Positions 45,904 through 56,014 are shown, counted from the stretch's first letter. The stretch is 64,000 nt of DNA from Candidatus Tisiphia endosymbiont of Nemotelus nigrinus (GCF_964026475.1 NZ_OZ032151.1:62001-126000); one strand, 5' to 3'. Notes: generated by a model from the sequence alone, not told the origin. Translations and numbers: made by a program.

Positions 45904-46783
45904 AATCGCTCTATTTTTTATCCTTTTTCTGCTTTCTTCTTGTGTTTCATCTATAGAAACAAGGGTTGAGGAGGCAGAAAAGGTAGCCTCAATAAACAAG
46001 TTCGAGAAGAAACTTGTTAAGGCGGGGGATTTTGTCATTACAACTTACCAACGTGTTTCAGATAAAGATAGTCCTTATGTGTTTTATATTGAAGGTGATG
46101 GGAGTATTAGTATAGGACACTATGCCATTGCAGACAATCCAACTCCTTCTAAGGTTATGTTATTTAAGCTTGCTACCCTTGATACTAGACCTAATATAGT
46201 TTATATAGCTCGTCCATGCCAATATACACCAGTGGAGCTTAATCCCAACTGTAATCAAGCTTATTGGACAGACAAAAGAATGGCTGAAGAGGTGATAGAA
46301 TCAACAAATATAGTAATAAACAATATAAATAATGGTAAACCAGCTAGTTTGGTTGGTTTTTCTGGTGGTGGTGGAGTTGCTATCTTGGTGGCAGCAAGAA
46401 ATAAGCATATTAAGGATATAATAACTGTAGCGGGTAATCTTGATATTGAGAATTTCAGTAAACATCATGGAATATATGCATTAAAGAAGTCGTTAAATCC
46501 CATAGATTATGCCATAAAAATCAATAATATTCCGCAATTGCATATTTCGGGAAGCAAGGATAAAATAGTGCCGAGTAAAATTATGCATGGCTATGTAAAA
46601 GCTAGTTCTTCAAATTGTGTACAGCAAAAAATTTTCTCTGATATTACTCATACCAAAGGCTGGGATAAGGTGTGGCAGGAGGTGCTAAAAATTAATCTTA
46701 CCTGTGAAGCATTTCAGTTAAATAAAGGTCTGTCCCTACTATTTCACCCAAATAAGATATACCTTGAACAACCAGACAGGTAA
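45884..46783 (+). CDS. Alpha/beta-hydrolase lipoprotein
   Basis: A 299-residue lipoprotein (signal ending LSSC near residue 20). The hydrolase triad can be read: nucleophile elbow GFSGGGG, aspartate in SGSKDKIVPS, and histidine in ITHTKGWDKVW. ARPCQYTP and YWTDKRMAEEVIE are further conserved segments seen in related Rickettsiales proteins. It acts in the periplasm or at the envelope; the substrate is unknown. It begins within the last codons of ssb. Confidence 0.83.
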   Translation: MMKYLSRIALFFILFLLSSCVSSIETRVEEAEKVASINKFEKKLVKAGDFVITTYQRVSDKDSPYVFYIEGDGSISIGHYAIADNPTPSKVMLFKLATLDTRPNIVYIARPCQYTPVELNPNCNQAYWTDKRMAEEVIESTNIVINNINNGKPASLVGFSGGGGVAILVAARNKHIKDIITVAGNLDIENFSKHHGIYALKKSLNPIDYAIKINNIPQLHISGSKDKIVPSKIMHGYVKASSSNCVQQKIFSDITHTKGWDKVWQEVLKINLTCEAFQLNKGLSLLFHPNKIYLEQPDR

Positions 46784-46895
46784 TAGCTACCAAGGTGCTA
46801 CACCTCCTATTTGTTCGTAAGTAGGCAGAATAGTACCAATTGTGTTCCTTACTTCTCACAAATGACAGAGTAATACTATCCCTAGTTAGCCATAT

Positions 46896-47483
46896 TTAAA
46901 TCTTACTCCACGTTCCAATTGGATTCTGTTTATAACAATCAATTACCGGTGTTGCAATATTTAGTTCATTTATTGTTTTAATTATTAAACTTAAATTATC
47001 TAAAACATCGTATATTATAATTATTCTCTGAAAATGTGCGATATAATGTTTGTTAGTAAGAACTCCTTGTATACTCAAATGCTTTGAAGAATTGGTGTCG
47101 CAAAACTGTGAGGTATTCACATGTTCACGTGCGTTTTGTACGCTCTGCTTGCTCGCCCCTTGTTTTACGTTCCAATTCTTCAGATCATTTGAGTATATAT
47201 CAAATGGCGCAATAACCATTAGGATTGTAGATTGATTAGGATTCTCTAACTGATGAGTAATATAGACTGGTTGTTTTTCTGGTAATGGATCAAGTTTACT
47301 ACCATGCGGAATAAACTGTTTTCTAGAATAAGTCCATATCATCTTGTTTAGTGATTCTTGTACCTCAATATCTGGAACTAAAACCACAATTCTCAAATTA
47401 CTATGATAAGATTTTTCTATTAAAAGACAGGTTGTTTTATATAGCAATCCCTCTGCAGTGTGATAAAGACTAAATTGTTGCAT
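46896..47483 (-). CDS. holC: DNA polymerase III subunit chi with an in-frame repeat insertion
   Basis: A 195-residue chi subunit that links the clamp loader to SSB. RIVVLVPDIEVQESLNKMIW plus TYSRKQFIPH and GSKLDPLPEKQPVYIT are the chi core, and FQRIIIIYDVLDN is its C-terminal strand. Between them, about residues 97-137, a repeat element encodes a foreign peptide (VKQGASKQSVQNAREHVN). The element is bounded by inverted copies of ACTCAAATG-TTTGAAGAATTGG. Without it the protein would be about 155 residues, the normal length. Confidence 0.85.
   Translation of the reverse strand: MQQFSLYHTAEGLLYKTTCLLIEKSYHSNLRIVVLVPDIEVQESLNKMIWTYSRKQFIPHGSKLDPLPEKQPVYITHQLENPNQSTILMVIAPFDIYSNDLKNWNVKQGASKQSVQNAREHVNTSQFCDTNSSKHLSIQGVLTNKHYIAHFQRIIIIYDVLDNLSLIIKTINELNIATPVIDCYKQNPIGTWSKI
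47072..47195. repeat. RPE-like element inside holC
   Basis: ACTCAAATGCTTTGAAGAATT on the left and AATTCTTCAGATCATTTGAGT on the right form inverted ends. The core includes GTACGCTCTGCTTGCTCGCC, related to the hscA insertion. One end also matches a half element near 14498-14522. Confidence 0.8.
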
Positions 47484-47546
47484 AATTATTCTATTTATAA
47501 ATTAAAATATCAAGTTTTAAATCAGTATTTTAGTTCTTAATTGGTA

Positions 47547-48062
47547 TTATAGCAATTCTTTATCTCTTATCTTTTTCAACATTTCTTCTTCTTTTTGTTT
47601 ACCTTTAAATTTTGTTAGAAATTCATCTGTTATGTATATAATGCTCATACTGAAGCTGAGGTGGGGGGCATCTAACATTATAGTACAATCACTATCTGCA
47701 AATCTAATCTCCTTATTACCTATCCTAGGATTCTGATTATATACAAGTTTATATTTCTCAGAAAGCAATTGATAAAACTCTGTAAAATTATCCTTATTTA
47801 TTGTTAGTATTACTGCTTGGATAATATTACCATCATTACATATTATTAATAGTTCCATAAGCCCCTCTAATTTAACATCTCTAACATTTACATAATAATT
47901 ATATCCTTCCCAATGATTCTTTTCTTTTTTGGTGATATGATATACTTTCTCTACGTCTGAGATAGTTGCTTTATTTAATTCAAAACCCAAGGGAGTTGGA
48001 TTAGCATTAACATTTAAGTTGAAAATTAAAATAAATAATATGTAGAATAGCCTAGTGATCAT
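47547..48062 (-). CDS. Exported hypothetical protein
   Basis: A 171-residue protein with a Sec signal (MITRLFYILFILIFNLNVNA, probable cleavage after NANA). The mature part has LGFELNKATISDVEKVYHIT, a pattern seen in small periplasmic proteins, then GLMELLIICNDGNIIQAVIL and a lysine-rich tail. No family is assigned. AGGT precedes ATG 48062. Confidence 0.7.
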   Translation of the reverse strand: MITRLFYILFILIFNLNVNANPTPLGFELNKATISDVEKVYHITKKEKNHWEGYNYYVNVRDVKLEGLMELLIICNDGNIIQAVILTINKDNFTEFYQLLSEKYKLVYNQNPRIGNKEIRFADSDCTIMLDAPHLSFSMSIIYITDEFLTKFKGKQKEEEMLKKIRDKELL

Positions 48063-48467
48063 AAAAGTTACCTGTATTATATAAATAAGAACATTATAAT
48101 ATACAATCTATTTAGATTTTCAACTATTCATTTCATTTGAGTAAACATATAAATGTACTAGGTTCACAGCCTAGCAACTAACCTCAGAAATTATTTTTGA
48201 CTAGTTTTGCAGTTTATTTGCTATATAGACTAACTAAACTGCCTGCTGAATTACAAGATAAGACACTAATTTGATGTAAAATAGATACAATTTTTTGCAA
48301 TTAGACTATAAAATAATTATATTCAAAAATTCTAAAGAAGTCTCAGTTGCAGTCAGTTTAGTGTTTGATATAATCTACGCAACGAGATTAATAAATCTTG
48401 CTGGCATCTTGGTATAATAAATACATTAATGTCTGAAATATTAACAATCTATTTGGAGAGCTATAAT
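48063..48467. other. Leader region of the HU gene
   Basis: About 400 bp without a gene. A TATAAT box lies near 48412-48417, about 50 bp upstream of the HU start, but no clear -35 is seen. A small CTAGG-CCTAG stem occurs near 48159-48175. The remainder is AT-rich. Confidence 0.4.
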
Positions 48468-48743
48468 ATGAATAAAGGAGAATTAGTCGCATTAATGGCT
48501 GAAGCAGGTCATTCAAAAACTGATGCAGAAAAAGCCCTAACTTGGGTTGTAGATAGTGTACTTAAAGCTCTTAGTCGTGGTGAGGACGTTAACCTAGTGG
48601 GTTTTGGTTCTTTTCATATACAAAGTAGAGCTGCACGTGAAGGTCGCAATCCAAAAACTGGTGAAAAAATGCATATTTCTGCTTATAAACAACCAGTATT
48701 TAGAGCCGGTAAGAAAATGAAGGAAGCTTGTAATAATTCTTAA
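48468..48743 (+). CDS. hup: HU-family DNA-binding protein
   Basis: A 91-residue nucleoid protein. MNKGELVALMAEAGHSKTDA, VNLVGFGSFHIQSRAAREGR and NPKTGEKMHISAYKQPVFRA are the HU dimer core and DNA-binding arm; the proline at the arm tip (KQPVF region) and RxGxNPxTG are kept. I start at ATG 48468, preceded by GGAGAG; a longer frame from 48429 lacks support. Confidence 0.95.
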   Translation: MNKGELVALMAEAGHSKTDAEKALTWVVDSVLKALSRGEDVNLVGFGSFHIQSRAAREGRNPKTGEKMHISAYKQPVFRAGKKMKEACNNS

Positions 48744-48813
48744 GTTGCTCTTTCTTGAAGCTTTTCCTGTAAAATTGTAATGTTTTATAATTTTTATTTT
48801 GAAATCATGCATA

Positions 48814-48930
48814 TAGCTAACCCAATTAGTATTTAGCCACAGTAAATTGGTGTTATTACTAGACACTTATATCTTAAAAATGTGATATAAGTGTCTAGTG
48901 GACAGAGTAATGTTAGTTGGGTCAGCTATA
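48814..48930. repeat. Family-F composite with nested family-C palindrome
   Basis: ATATAGCTAACCCAATTAGTA and TTAGTTGGGTCAGCTATA ends enclose a complete family-C palindrome at 48859-48898 where other family-F copies carry a REP. Confidence 0.8.
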
Positions 48931-48978
48931 CTTATATAATACAGTATATATGAGATAGACTTTATTAGAAGAATATGT

Positions 48979-49971
48979 ATGGAGAAATTGTTAAAATGGG
49001 AACGCCGGAATAAATTTTTTGAACTTAAATTCGAAGAAATTAAAAATTTGTGTAAGAAATTTTTAATTAGAGAAGATAAATTTATTGTTACTAAAGCAGA
49101 ACATGGTCTTGCGAATACAAATTATATCATTGAATTCGAGAATGGAGATAAATTTATATTACGCATTAATGTTCGGGATATAGAGTTAGGTGAAAAAGAA
49201 TTTAAACTTTCATATTTGCTCAATAATGAACCTTTAGTTCCTAAATTTCTAAGTTTTAATCCTATAAATGAAATAACAAACTATTCTTGTAGTTTTGTAG
49301 AATATCATGAAGGTAATTTATTATCAGATTTTTTAACTGAATATTCGTTTTTAGATTCAATACTAGTAATATATAGCAAACTTGGTGAATTTCTAGGACG
49401 TTTGAGTTCCTATAAGTTCCAAGAAAGTGGTTTACTCACTGCAAATTTATCAATCAGCAAAATTACTACCGAACATAATGAATATAATTTATTTATAAAT
49501 TATATTTTAGATAACATAACTAAACCCAGAGTAAAAGTTAAGTTAGGCGAACAACTTTTTCATAGTTTAAAAAATAAAATTATTTCATATGAAAAATATT
49601 TTCCTAAGGAAGACAATAATCAATTGGTGCATGGTGATTTTAAACCTTCTAATATTTTAGTAAAAAATATGGACGGAACATTAATTTTATCAGGAATATT
49701 AGATTGGGAGTTTGCTTATTCCGGTTCAGTATATGGTGATATTGCAACTTTATTTAGGTTTAAACATTTATTCGATAAGCAGTTAAAAGATAGTTTTGTT
49801 TCTGGATACTCAAAAATGTCAAAGTTGCTAGACTCAAACTGGGAAAAAAAAGCAAAATTATTTGATTTAGTAAATTTATGTAATTTGTTAGATTCTGAAG
49901 GTGAAAGACCTAATATGTATAGTAACATAATAGAGTTAATCACTGATACTTTAGATTTTATTGATTCTTAG
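48979..49971 (+). CDS. Aminoglycoside phosphotransferase-family kinase
   Basis: A 330-residue protein-kinase-like small-molecule kinase. FILRINVRDIELGEKEFKLS holds the ATP-site lysine/glutamate region, LVHGDFKPSNILVK is the catalytic loop (HGDxxxxN), and GILDWEFAYSGSVYGDIATL carries the metal-binding aspartate. Substrate classes for this fold include choline, homoserine, fructosamine and aminoglycosides; I cannot choose. It lies directly upstream of holB (13-bp gap). Confidence 0.87.
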   Translation: MEKLLKWERRNKFFELKFEEIKNLCKKFLIREDKFIVTKAEHGLANTNYIIEFENGDKFILRINVRDIELGEKEFKLSYLLNNEPLVPKFLSFNPINEITNYSCSFVEYHEGNLLSDFLTEYSFLDSILVIYSKLGEFLGRLSSYKFQESGLLTANLSISKITTEHNEYNLFINYILDNITKPRVKVKLGEQLFHSLKNKIISYEKYFPKEDNNQLVHGDFKPSNILVKNMDGTLILSGILDWEFAYSGSVYGDIATLFRFKHLFDKQLKDSFVSGYSKMSKLLDSNWEKKAKLFDLVNLCNLLDSEGERPNMYSNIIELITDTLDFIDS

Positions 49972-49984
49972 AGACAATTAATAA

Positions 49985-50800
49985 GTGAAGTTAAATAGAA
50001 TGATCAAAGAATATCTTGAAGATAGATTTAAACAAGGCAGACTTTATAATAGTTGGCTGATTGACGTTGATGATACGGCAAAAGCTTTAGAGAATTTACT
50101 AATATTTATAGAAAGCAGTTTGTTTGTAGGTAAAGTTCCATTAAAAAATCATCCAGATTATCGGTTAGTAGTAAGGGATAATTCTGGTATCACTAATGTC
50201 AAAGACATATCTATTGATCAAATTAGAGATTTACAGCAATTTTTTTATAAAACACCTTCGATATCTAAATATAGGGTAGCTGTTATTTATCAAGCTGATC
50301 TAATGAATCTTAATGCAGCAAATTCCTGCCTTAAACTTTTAGAAGATACTCCAAAGGATAGTTTTATTTTCTTAATTACCTCAAGAGCTGCTGGCATAAT
50401 CAGCACTATAAGATCTAGATGTGCAAAAATTAATATAAAATCACAAAATCGCTTAGTGGGAAGTGAAATATATGTTAAATTTATTACATATATTGCTAAT
50501 TGTTCAGACCCTAAAGTGAGGCTAAATATTATTGAAGAATTTACCAGTAAAAATAAAGAATTATGGGGAGATTTTGCTTGTAGCATGCTATATCTAGTGA
50601 ATAGAATCACTAAGAAATCACTCAATATCAATATTGAGTTCAATGAATTAGAGGATAAAATATTTAATCAATTACCTTCCAATTCACCTGATTGCTTGGT
50701 AACAAAATTTGCCAATATTAAGCGAATAATAAATAATACTATAGATTATGACTTAGACTTAAGAACTAGTACTATAGAATTAATAGAAGAATTGACTTAA
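49985..50800 (+). CDS. holB: DNA polymerase III subunit delta'
   Basis: A 271-residue clamp-loader subunit. DISIDQIRDLQQFFYKTPSI, YRVAVIYQADLMNLNAANSC, LKLLEDTPKDSFIFLITSRA and ISTIRSRCAKINIK are the conserved sensor and SRC regions of delta'. No Walker A is seen, as expected for a non-ATPase delta'. The start may be GTG 49985 or ATG 50000 (MIKEYLEDRF). Confidence 0.9.
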   Translation: MKLNRMIKEYLEDRFKQGRLYNSWLIDVDDTAKALENLLIFIESSLFVGKVPLKNHPDYRLVVRDNSGITNVKDISIDQIRDLQQFFYKTPSISKYRVAVIYQADLMNLNAANSCLKLLEDTPKDSFIFLITSRAAGIISTIRSRCAKINIKSQNRLVGSEIYVKFITYIANCSDPKVRLNIIEEFTSKNKELWGDFACSMLYLVNRITKKSLNINIEFNELEDKIFNQLPSNSPDCLVTKFANIKRIINNTIDYDLDLRTSTIELIEELT

Positions 50801-50877
50801 ATAAGCATGAGTTATCAATTTGCAAATTGCCTGATATTTTTTCTCTAACATTTCAGTATTTTCTAGTATATAATATA

Positions 50878-51032
50878 GCTAATCCGTATAAGTTCTTGAT
50901 ATCCTAGGTGTCATTGTGGAGGAGGCGTAATCCAACGAAGCAATCCAAAAAGTGGGTAAAAATGGATTGCCACGACCACTGTGTGGTCTCGCAATGACGG
51001 AGAAGTTATCTAAAACTTTAACGGACTAGCTG
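50878..51032. repeat. Family-F composite with REP (50909-50999)
   Basis: TATAGCTAATCCGTATAAGTT at the left and GACTAGCTGTA at the right enclose GTCATTGTGGAGGAGG to CTCGCAATGACG. It abuts a family-D MITE directly. Confidence 0.75.
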
Positions 51033-51035
51033 TAT

Positions 51036-51200
51036 TAGACACTGTTAACAAAGCTTATTTGATTGATGAATTAATGGATTTTTTAGCAAAAATTAATAAG
51101 ATTTTTGCCGGAATAGTATACCTATTTCAAAAAAATCTTATAATTTGTAGCAAAAAAGACTTTATTCACCAATTAAATAAGCTTTGTTAACAGTGTCTAG
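51036..51200. repeat. Free-standing MITE family D
   Basis: TAGACACTGTTAACAAAGCTT and AAGCTTTGTTAACAGTGTCTA form 21-bp terminal inverted repeats of a 165-bp element with no coding content. It ends 36 bp before hscB. Confidence 0.9.
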
Positions 51201-51236
51201 TCACGTGGTTTGACAATTAATCCACTAACAGTGATT

Positions 51237-51737
51237 ATGAACAATTATTTTGAGTTATTAGGCATAGAGAAAAAATATGATATTGACTTGCCCATCTTGG
51301 ATCGTCAATATTTTGCTATGCAGCTAAAATATCATCCAGATAGAATTAATTCTAACAGCGAAAAGCAAAAAAATTTATCGCTCTCTATTGATATCAATAA
51401 GGCTTACGCAACGCTTAAAGACGATTTGGCCCGAGCTGAGTATCTTCTCTCGTTAAACAATATAGTCTTGGATGACATAACAATTAGGCATAGTATCTCA
51501 AAGGAGAAACTAAGTGTTATATGGAATGAATTAGAGCTTGTTGAAACTACTCAACAATTAACTAAGTTACAATCCATGCTAAATAACAAAATTATTGAAA
51601 AACAACAACTTATTAAATCTCTAACTACTGCGTTCCAAAATCGCAATATGCAAGATGCTATTGATAGTACTATAAGATTTAAATATCTTGAAAACTTAAT
51701 TAATAATATTCAGCTAAAAATCAAATCATGCAAATAA
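51237..51737 (+). CDS. hscB: Fe-S cluster co-chaperone HscB
   Basis: A 166-residue J-domain protein. [38 protein letters not shown] (HPD at the J-domain loop) and [20 protein letters not shown] are conserved; the C-terminal helical domain that binds IscU follows. I take ATG 51237; a TTG frame nine codons longer lies against the MITE. It overlaps hscA by 10 bp. It delivers IscU to HscA. Confidence 0.94.
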   Translation: MNNYFELLGIEKKYDIDLPILDRQYFAMQLKYHPDRINSNSEKQKNLSLSIDINKAYATLKDDLARAEYLLSLNNIVLDDITIRHSISKEKLSVIWNELELVETTQQLTKLQSMLNNKIIEKQQLIKSLTTAFQNRNMQDAIDSTIRFKYLENLINNIQLKIKSCK

Positions 51738-53656
51738 TAGAAATTAGTGAGGCTGGTGCTTCCCAGCATAAAAAAAATGATAATGATATAGCAGTTGGCA
51801 TAGATTTTGGTACAACAAACTCATTAATTGCTTGGTCAAATCAACAAATGGTACAAATTATTACAGATACTCAAAACCTAGAACTTATCCCCTCAGTTAT
51901 AGCTTTTCAGGATAAAAACTTTATTGTCGGTGATAATGATGTAGCCAATAATTTGCGTTCTATTAAAAGGCTTTTCGGTAAAAAACTATCTGATATACAA
52001 AATAACCCGACACTTTTTGCTTTAGTGCAAGATTATATTGACTTAAATAGCGAAACCTTACGGTTACGATTTGCTGAAAAAATGATGACCGTTCCAGAAG
52101 TTGCCGCACAAATATTCCTATATTTAAAGCAACAAGCTACTGAAAAATTAAATTCAGAAGTTAAAAAAGCAGTAATAACTGTGCCAGCACATTTTAACGA
52201 TGCCGCTAGAGGAGAAGTAATGCTGGCAGCAAAAATTGCTGGCTTTGAGGTGCTAAGGTTAATTGCCGAGCCAACAGCAGCAGCTTATGCATATGGTCTA
52301 AATAAAAATATACCCGATATATTTCAAGAGTTGGCTAGGAGAGCAAGTGGCGAGCAAGCGGAGTGTAGTCAAACCTACATGAGCATGCGTAGTCCCGAAG
52401 CTCGACAACGCCAACACTTGAAAGATAAAGGGTATAGAGGGTGTTATTTAGTGTATGACTTAGGTGGTGGGACTTTTGATGTATCAATTCTTAATATGCA
52501 AACCGGTGTGCTTCAGGTTATTGCTACTGGCGGAGATAATATTTTAGGTGGAGATGATATTGATCACTTAGTGATGAAGTATTTTTGTGATAAGTATAAG
52601 TTAGTAGAATCCAATGAATTAATAAAATTAGCAAAAAAAACTAAAGAAACACTTAGTGTACAAAATAAATGTAGTATTATATATGAAGAGAAGATATCAG
52701 AACTGAATATGGAGGATTTTGAAAGCTTAATATCACCATTGGTAGAACGTACCATAGCTATTACTAAAGATACTCTAGAACAGGCAAATAACCCTGATAT
52801 TTCAGGTATTATCTTGGTTGGTGGCTCAACTCGCATACCGTTAATTAGTAAAAGCTTAAGGCAAACGTTTAATACTACTATCTTTTCAGATATTAATCCG
52901 GATAAGGCAGTAGTATGGGGGGCAGCTCTGCAAGCAGAGAACCTAACTTCGGCAAATATTAATTCCTTATTAATTGATGTAGTGCCTTTGTCACTTGGTA
53001 TCGAACTAAATGGTGGAATTACTGAAAAAATTATTCTGCGTAATAGTCCTATACCGATATCGGTTACTAAGGAGTTTACCAATTATGTAGATAACCAAAC
53101 TTCTATGAAGTTGTATGTGGTACAAGGAGAAAGGGAAATGGTAGAAGATTGTCGGTCGCTTGCAAAATTTGAACTAAAATTGCCACTAATGAAAGCAGGT
53201 GGAGTGAGAATAGAAGTAACATTTTCTATTGATGCAGATGGTATTTTGTCAGTATCAGCTCTAGAAAAAAATAGTAATATATCACATAATATTGAAATAA
53301 AACCAAGTTATGGTTTAAATGAAAGTGAAATTACCGAGATTCTAGAAAATGCTTATCAAAATGCGGCTAGTGATCATAATAAGAAATTGTTGCAGGAAAC
53401 AATTATTGATACAAAATCTTTGATTTATAATATAAAAAATGCTATTAGGGAGATGCCAAATCTTCTTGCAAATAATGAAATGGAAAAAATTGATATGGCA
53501 ATTAAAACTTTAGAAGAAGCAATAGACTCAAATGATCGTGATTACATTATAGAATGTAGCAAGAATTTTGAGAATATAACAGAGCATTTTCTTGCTGAAA
53601 GATTAAATAAGGCCACTCTGAGCTTACTTAAAGGTAAGCATATTGATAAAATATAG
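51728..53656 (+). CDS. hscA: Hsp70-type chaperone HscA with repeat-encoded insertion
   Basis: A 642-residue specialised Hsp70 for iron-sulfur cluster transfer. [57 protein letters not shown] and [12 protein letters not shown] are the nucleotide-binding motifs; the substrate-binding domain follows ([17 protein letters not shown]). About residues 201-236 ([27 protein letters not shown]) interrupt the domain between the NKNIPDI and CYLVYD strands and are encoded by an RPE-like repeat. In DnaK this site is an exposed turn, so the chaperone may still fold. Confidence 0.93.
   Translation: MQIIEISEAGASQHKKNDNDIAVGIDFGTTNSLIAWSNQQMVQIITDTQNLELIPSVIAFQDKNFIVGDNDVANNLRSIKRLFGKKLSDIQNNPTLFALVQDYIDLNSETLRLRFAEKMMTVPEVAAQIFLYLKQQATEKLNSEVKKAVITVPAHFNDAARGEVMLAAKIAGFEVLRLIAEPTAAAYAYGLNKNIPDIFQELARRASGEQAECSQTYMSMRSPEARQRQHLKDKGYRGCYLVYDLGGGTFDVSILNMQTGVLQVIATGGDNILGGDDIDHLVMKYFCDKYKLVESNELIKLAKKTKETLSVQNKCSIIYEEKISELNMEDFESLISPLVERTIAITKDTLEQANNPDISGIILVGGSTRIPLISKSLRQTFNTTIFSDINPDKAVVWGAALQAENLTSANINSLLIDVVPLSLGIELNGGITEKIILRNSPIPISVTKEFTNYVDNQTSMKLYVVQGEREMVEDCRSLAKFELKLPLMKAGGVRIEVTFSIDADGILSVSALEKNSNISHNIEIKPSYGLNESEITEILENAYQNAASDHNKKLLQETIIDTKSLIYNIKNAIREMPNLLANNEMEKIDMAIKTLEEAIDSNDRDYIIECSKNFENITEHFLAERLNKATLSLLKGKHIDKI
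52328..52420. repeat. RPE-like element inside hscA
   Basis: GAGTTGGC on the left and GCCAACAC on the right border a core with GGCGAGCAAGCGGAGTGTA and GTAGTCCCGAAGCTC. The core shares GGCGAGCAAGC-GAG-GTA with the holC element. It is translated in frame. Confidence 0.7.
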
Positions 53657-53816
53657 CTAACTCGATTAGTATTTAGCCATAGTAAACTTTTGTCATTGCG
53701 AGACCACGTGAGTGGTCGTGGCAATCCATTTTTAATCACTTTTATGGATTGCTTCGTCGCGACTAAAGTAGCTCCTCGCAATGACGTTTGTGAATTTAGC
53801 GTAATGCTAATATGCT
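53651..53816. repeat. Family-F composite with REP
   Basis: ATATAGCTAACTCGATTAGTA to AATGCTAATATGCTATA, with a full REP at 53691-53786. It sits between hscA and fdx, genes that are otherwise operon neighbours. Confidence 0.85.
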
Positions 53817-53850
53817 ATAAGATAACAGTTCTAAAAAGGAATGATAATTA

Positions 53851-54183
53851 ATGCCTAAAGTAATTTTTATCATAGATAAAGATGGTACGGAAAAAATAGT
53901 GGATGCCCCTATAGGGCTGTCTATTTTGGAAATTGCCCATCAAAACGACATTGATCTTGAAGGTGCATGCGAAGGATCGCTAGCATGTGCCACTTGCCAT
54001 GTTATTGTGGATGAGGAATTTTATCACAAATTAAAAAATCCTTCCGAGGCAGAAGAAGATATGCTTGACTTAGCATTTGGTCTTACTCATACTTCAAGAC
54101 TTGGTTGTCAGATTATTGTTAGTGAAAACCTTGACGGTATAAGGGTTCGCTTACCATCTGCTACCCGTAATATTAATTTATAA
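53851..54183 (+). CDS. fdx: ISC-type [2Fe-2S] ferredoxin
   Basis: A 110-residue adrenodoxin-type ferredoxin. The cluster ligands are in [17 protein letters not shown] (C-x5-C-x2-C) and RLGCQIIV. It supplies electrons for cluster assembly with HscA-HscB. AAAAGGAAT precedes the ATG. It follows hscBA in the canonical order. Confidence 0.97.
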   Translation: MPKVIFIIDKDGTEKIVDAPIGLSILEIAHQNDIDLEGACEGSLACATCHVIVDEEFYHKLKNPSEAEEDMLDLAFGLTHTSRLGCQIIVSENLDGIRVRLPSATRNINL

Positions 54184-54197
54184 TTGAGTATAATAAA

Positions 54198-55256
54198 GTG
54201 ATACGTAAAATTTTACTTTTTATTTGTTTAACTTACACCATAATATGGTTTGCCATTGCTTATACTATCAAAAGCAATGTGGTAAGTACTATAAATAATT
54301 CAGAAACAGATAATATTAAGATATCTTATAGCCAAATCAAAATTTTTGGTTTTCCTTCTCGCTTACAGATTAGTTTAATCGAGCCAAAAATAAAATTTAT
54401 CGATCATGTTAATTTTAAAGAACTATCTGCTGAGAAAATGACGTTTTTATTCGATTTTAGTTTTAAAAAAGCTAACTTGATTTTAGGGCAAAAAATAAAA
54501 CAGCAAGAAAATTTTGCTGGTAAGTTGACTGAATATAGTGTTCAGTCGAAGGAAGATATTGCCGTACTAGTTAAATTTAATAAACCTATATATAAATTGT
54601 CTAGTGGAGATAATTTAAAATCTATCGTGAAGTTTCTGCAAGTTAACAATAAATCATTCTCTGTTATTCGTGAAGATAAGGAATTCTTTAATATTAGTGA
54701 GTTGGTTTTCTTAATCAATAAAGCAAAATCCCAAGATGTCGAAGATATAGCTTTACAATTACGTTTGTCATACGCTGCTGCGGAGGAAGATTTCTTGAAT
54801 TTCAAAACAGCCCAGCTTGATTTAGCCACACTGATAAATATCACTACTGATCAAGGTAAAGATACTAATTATATCAAAAATTTAAATATTGATCGGTTAG
54901 TTTTTTCTTGTGATGATAATACTCAAATAGCTTTGATAGGGGGCTTACAATTCTTCGATAGTAACTTACCGAAAGGCAAATTATCTTTTGAATTAACTAA
55001 TTATAATGATATCATCGATAAATTGATTCCTAATAATTTGTTATTACCTAAAAAAATGCTCAGAGCTATCATTGAGAGAGCTGCTAATTCTTCTGTATCT
55101 GAGGTTAAGACCGATGATAATGAAGTAGCAACTTGTGAAAAGGTAAAGTTTGATATTGAGTTTTCTGACAATGGTATACATATCGGTTCGATTGATTTGC
55201 TTGAGTTTAAACTAGATGATACTGATGCTATGCGAGAAGAAATACCGGGAAATTAA
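54198..55256 (+). CDS. DUF2125-like membrane-anchored protein
   Basis: A 352-residue protein with one N-terminal membrane helix (LLFICLTYTIIWFAIAYTI), then a large periplasmic beta-rich part beginning IKISYSQIKIFGFPSRLQIS, which resembles DUF2125 proteins of alphaproteobacteria. The acidic C-terminal tail is short. It starts at GTG 54198, 14 bp after fdx. Function unknown. Confidence 0.65.
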   Translation: MIRKILLFICLTYTIIWFAIAYTIKSNVVSTINNSETDNIKISYSQIKIFGFPSRLQISLIEPKIKFIDHVNFKELSAEKMTFLFDFSFKKANLILGQKIKQQENFAGKLTEYSVQSKEDIAVLVKFNKPIYKLSSGDNLKSIVKFLQVNNKSFSVIREDKEFFNISELVFLINKAKSQDVEDIALQLRLSYAAAEEDFLNFKTAQLDLATLINITTDQGKDTNYIKNLNIDRLVFSCDDNTQIALIGGLQFFDSNLPKGKLSFELTNYNDIIDKLIPNNLLLPKKMLRAIIERAANSSVSEVKTDDNEVATCEKVKFDIEFSDNGIHIGSIDLLEFKLDDTDAMREEIPGN

Positions 55257-55268
55257 GGAGTACCAACT

Positions 55269-55684
55269 ATGAGAAATGTTAAAGAAGTGTTTTTAGATAG
55301 AACATGCTATAAGTTTTTGGATAAGCCGGTTGATAAAATTTTATTGGAGGAAATTTATAATATAGCAAAGTTTGGTCCTACCTCAGCTAATTGCTGACCT
55401 TTAAGAATTGTTTTTGTTCAGAGTCCAACTGAAAAAGATAAGTTGTATAAGTGCTTGGCTTCCAGTAATGTTGAAAAAGTTAAGTCAGCACCTATTACAG
55501 CCATTTTTGCCTTTGATATAAAGATTATTTTTCTTCTTCTTAGCAGATTGCTTTAGGTATTGCATTTCACAACTCATCATTGCAAGCTGCTTATTTCATG
55601 ATTGCGGCGAGGAGTAAAGGGCTGGCTTGTGGTCCTATGTCAGGGTTTAATAAAGAGGCTGTTAATAGTACATTCTTTAAATAG
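55269..55684 (+). pseudogene. Nitroreductase-family (RutE/HadB-like) pseudogene
   Basis: From ATG 55269, MRNVKEVFLDRTCYKFLDKP and AKFGPTSANC match NADPH/FMN nitroreductases such as RutE. A TGA at codon 43 interrupts, PLRIVFVQSPTEKDKL continues in frame, and a second break occurs near 55520-55555. The other frame then gives NSSLQAAYFMIAARSKGLAC and GPMSGFN, the RutE signature, to TAG 55684. At least one stop, a frameshift and an internal deletion make it non-functional. Confidence 0.88.
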
Positions 55685-55759
55685 AATTACACGTTCATTA
55701 CAAAATAAAAATTGTAGGGTATGACTACTGATACACATTTATTATTTTGTGAAAGTGCA

Positions 55760-56014
55760 TTAATAATGGTATTTGCATTGTAGTATATAGATAGTATTAT
55801 CTTTAATTGTATATACTAATCTATGTTCTTGATTTATTCTCCGTGACCAAAAACCAGATAAGCTATGTTTTAAAGGCTCTGGTTTAACAATTCCTGAAAA
55901 AGATGAACGAGATATATCTCGAATTATCTTATTTATTTTCTCTGAAGTTTTTATATCATTTTCTTGAAAATACTGATAATCATTCCAAGCATCAGTATGA
56001 AATAATACGTACAT
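55760..56014 (-). CDS. YoeB/Txe-family toxin (second module)
   Basis: An 84-residue RelE-fold toxin. MYVLFHTDAWNDYQYFQEND opens, and PEPLKHSLSGFWSRRINQEH with RLVY and ILQCKYHY ends in canonical YoeB style. Its start overlaps the last base of the antitoxin stop. It is intact. Confidence 0.92.
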   Translation of the reverse strand: MYVLFHTDAWNDYQYFQENDIKTSEKINKIIRDISRSSFSGIVKPEPLKHSLSGFWSRRINQEHRLVYTIKDNTIYILQCKYHY

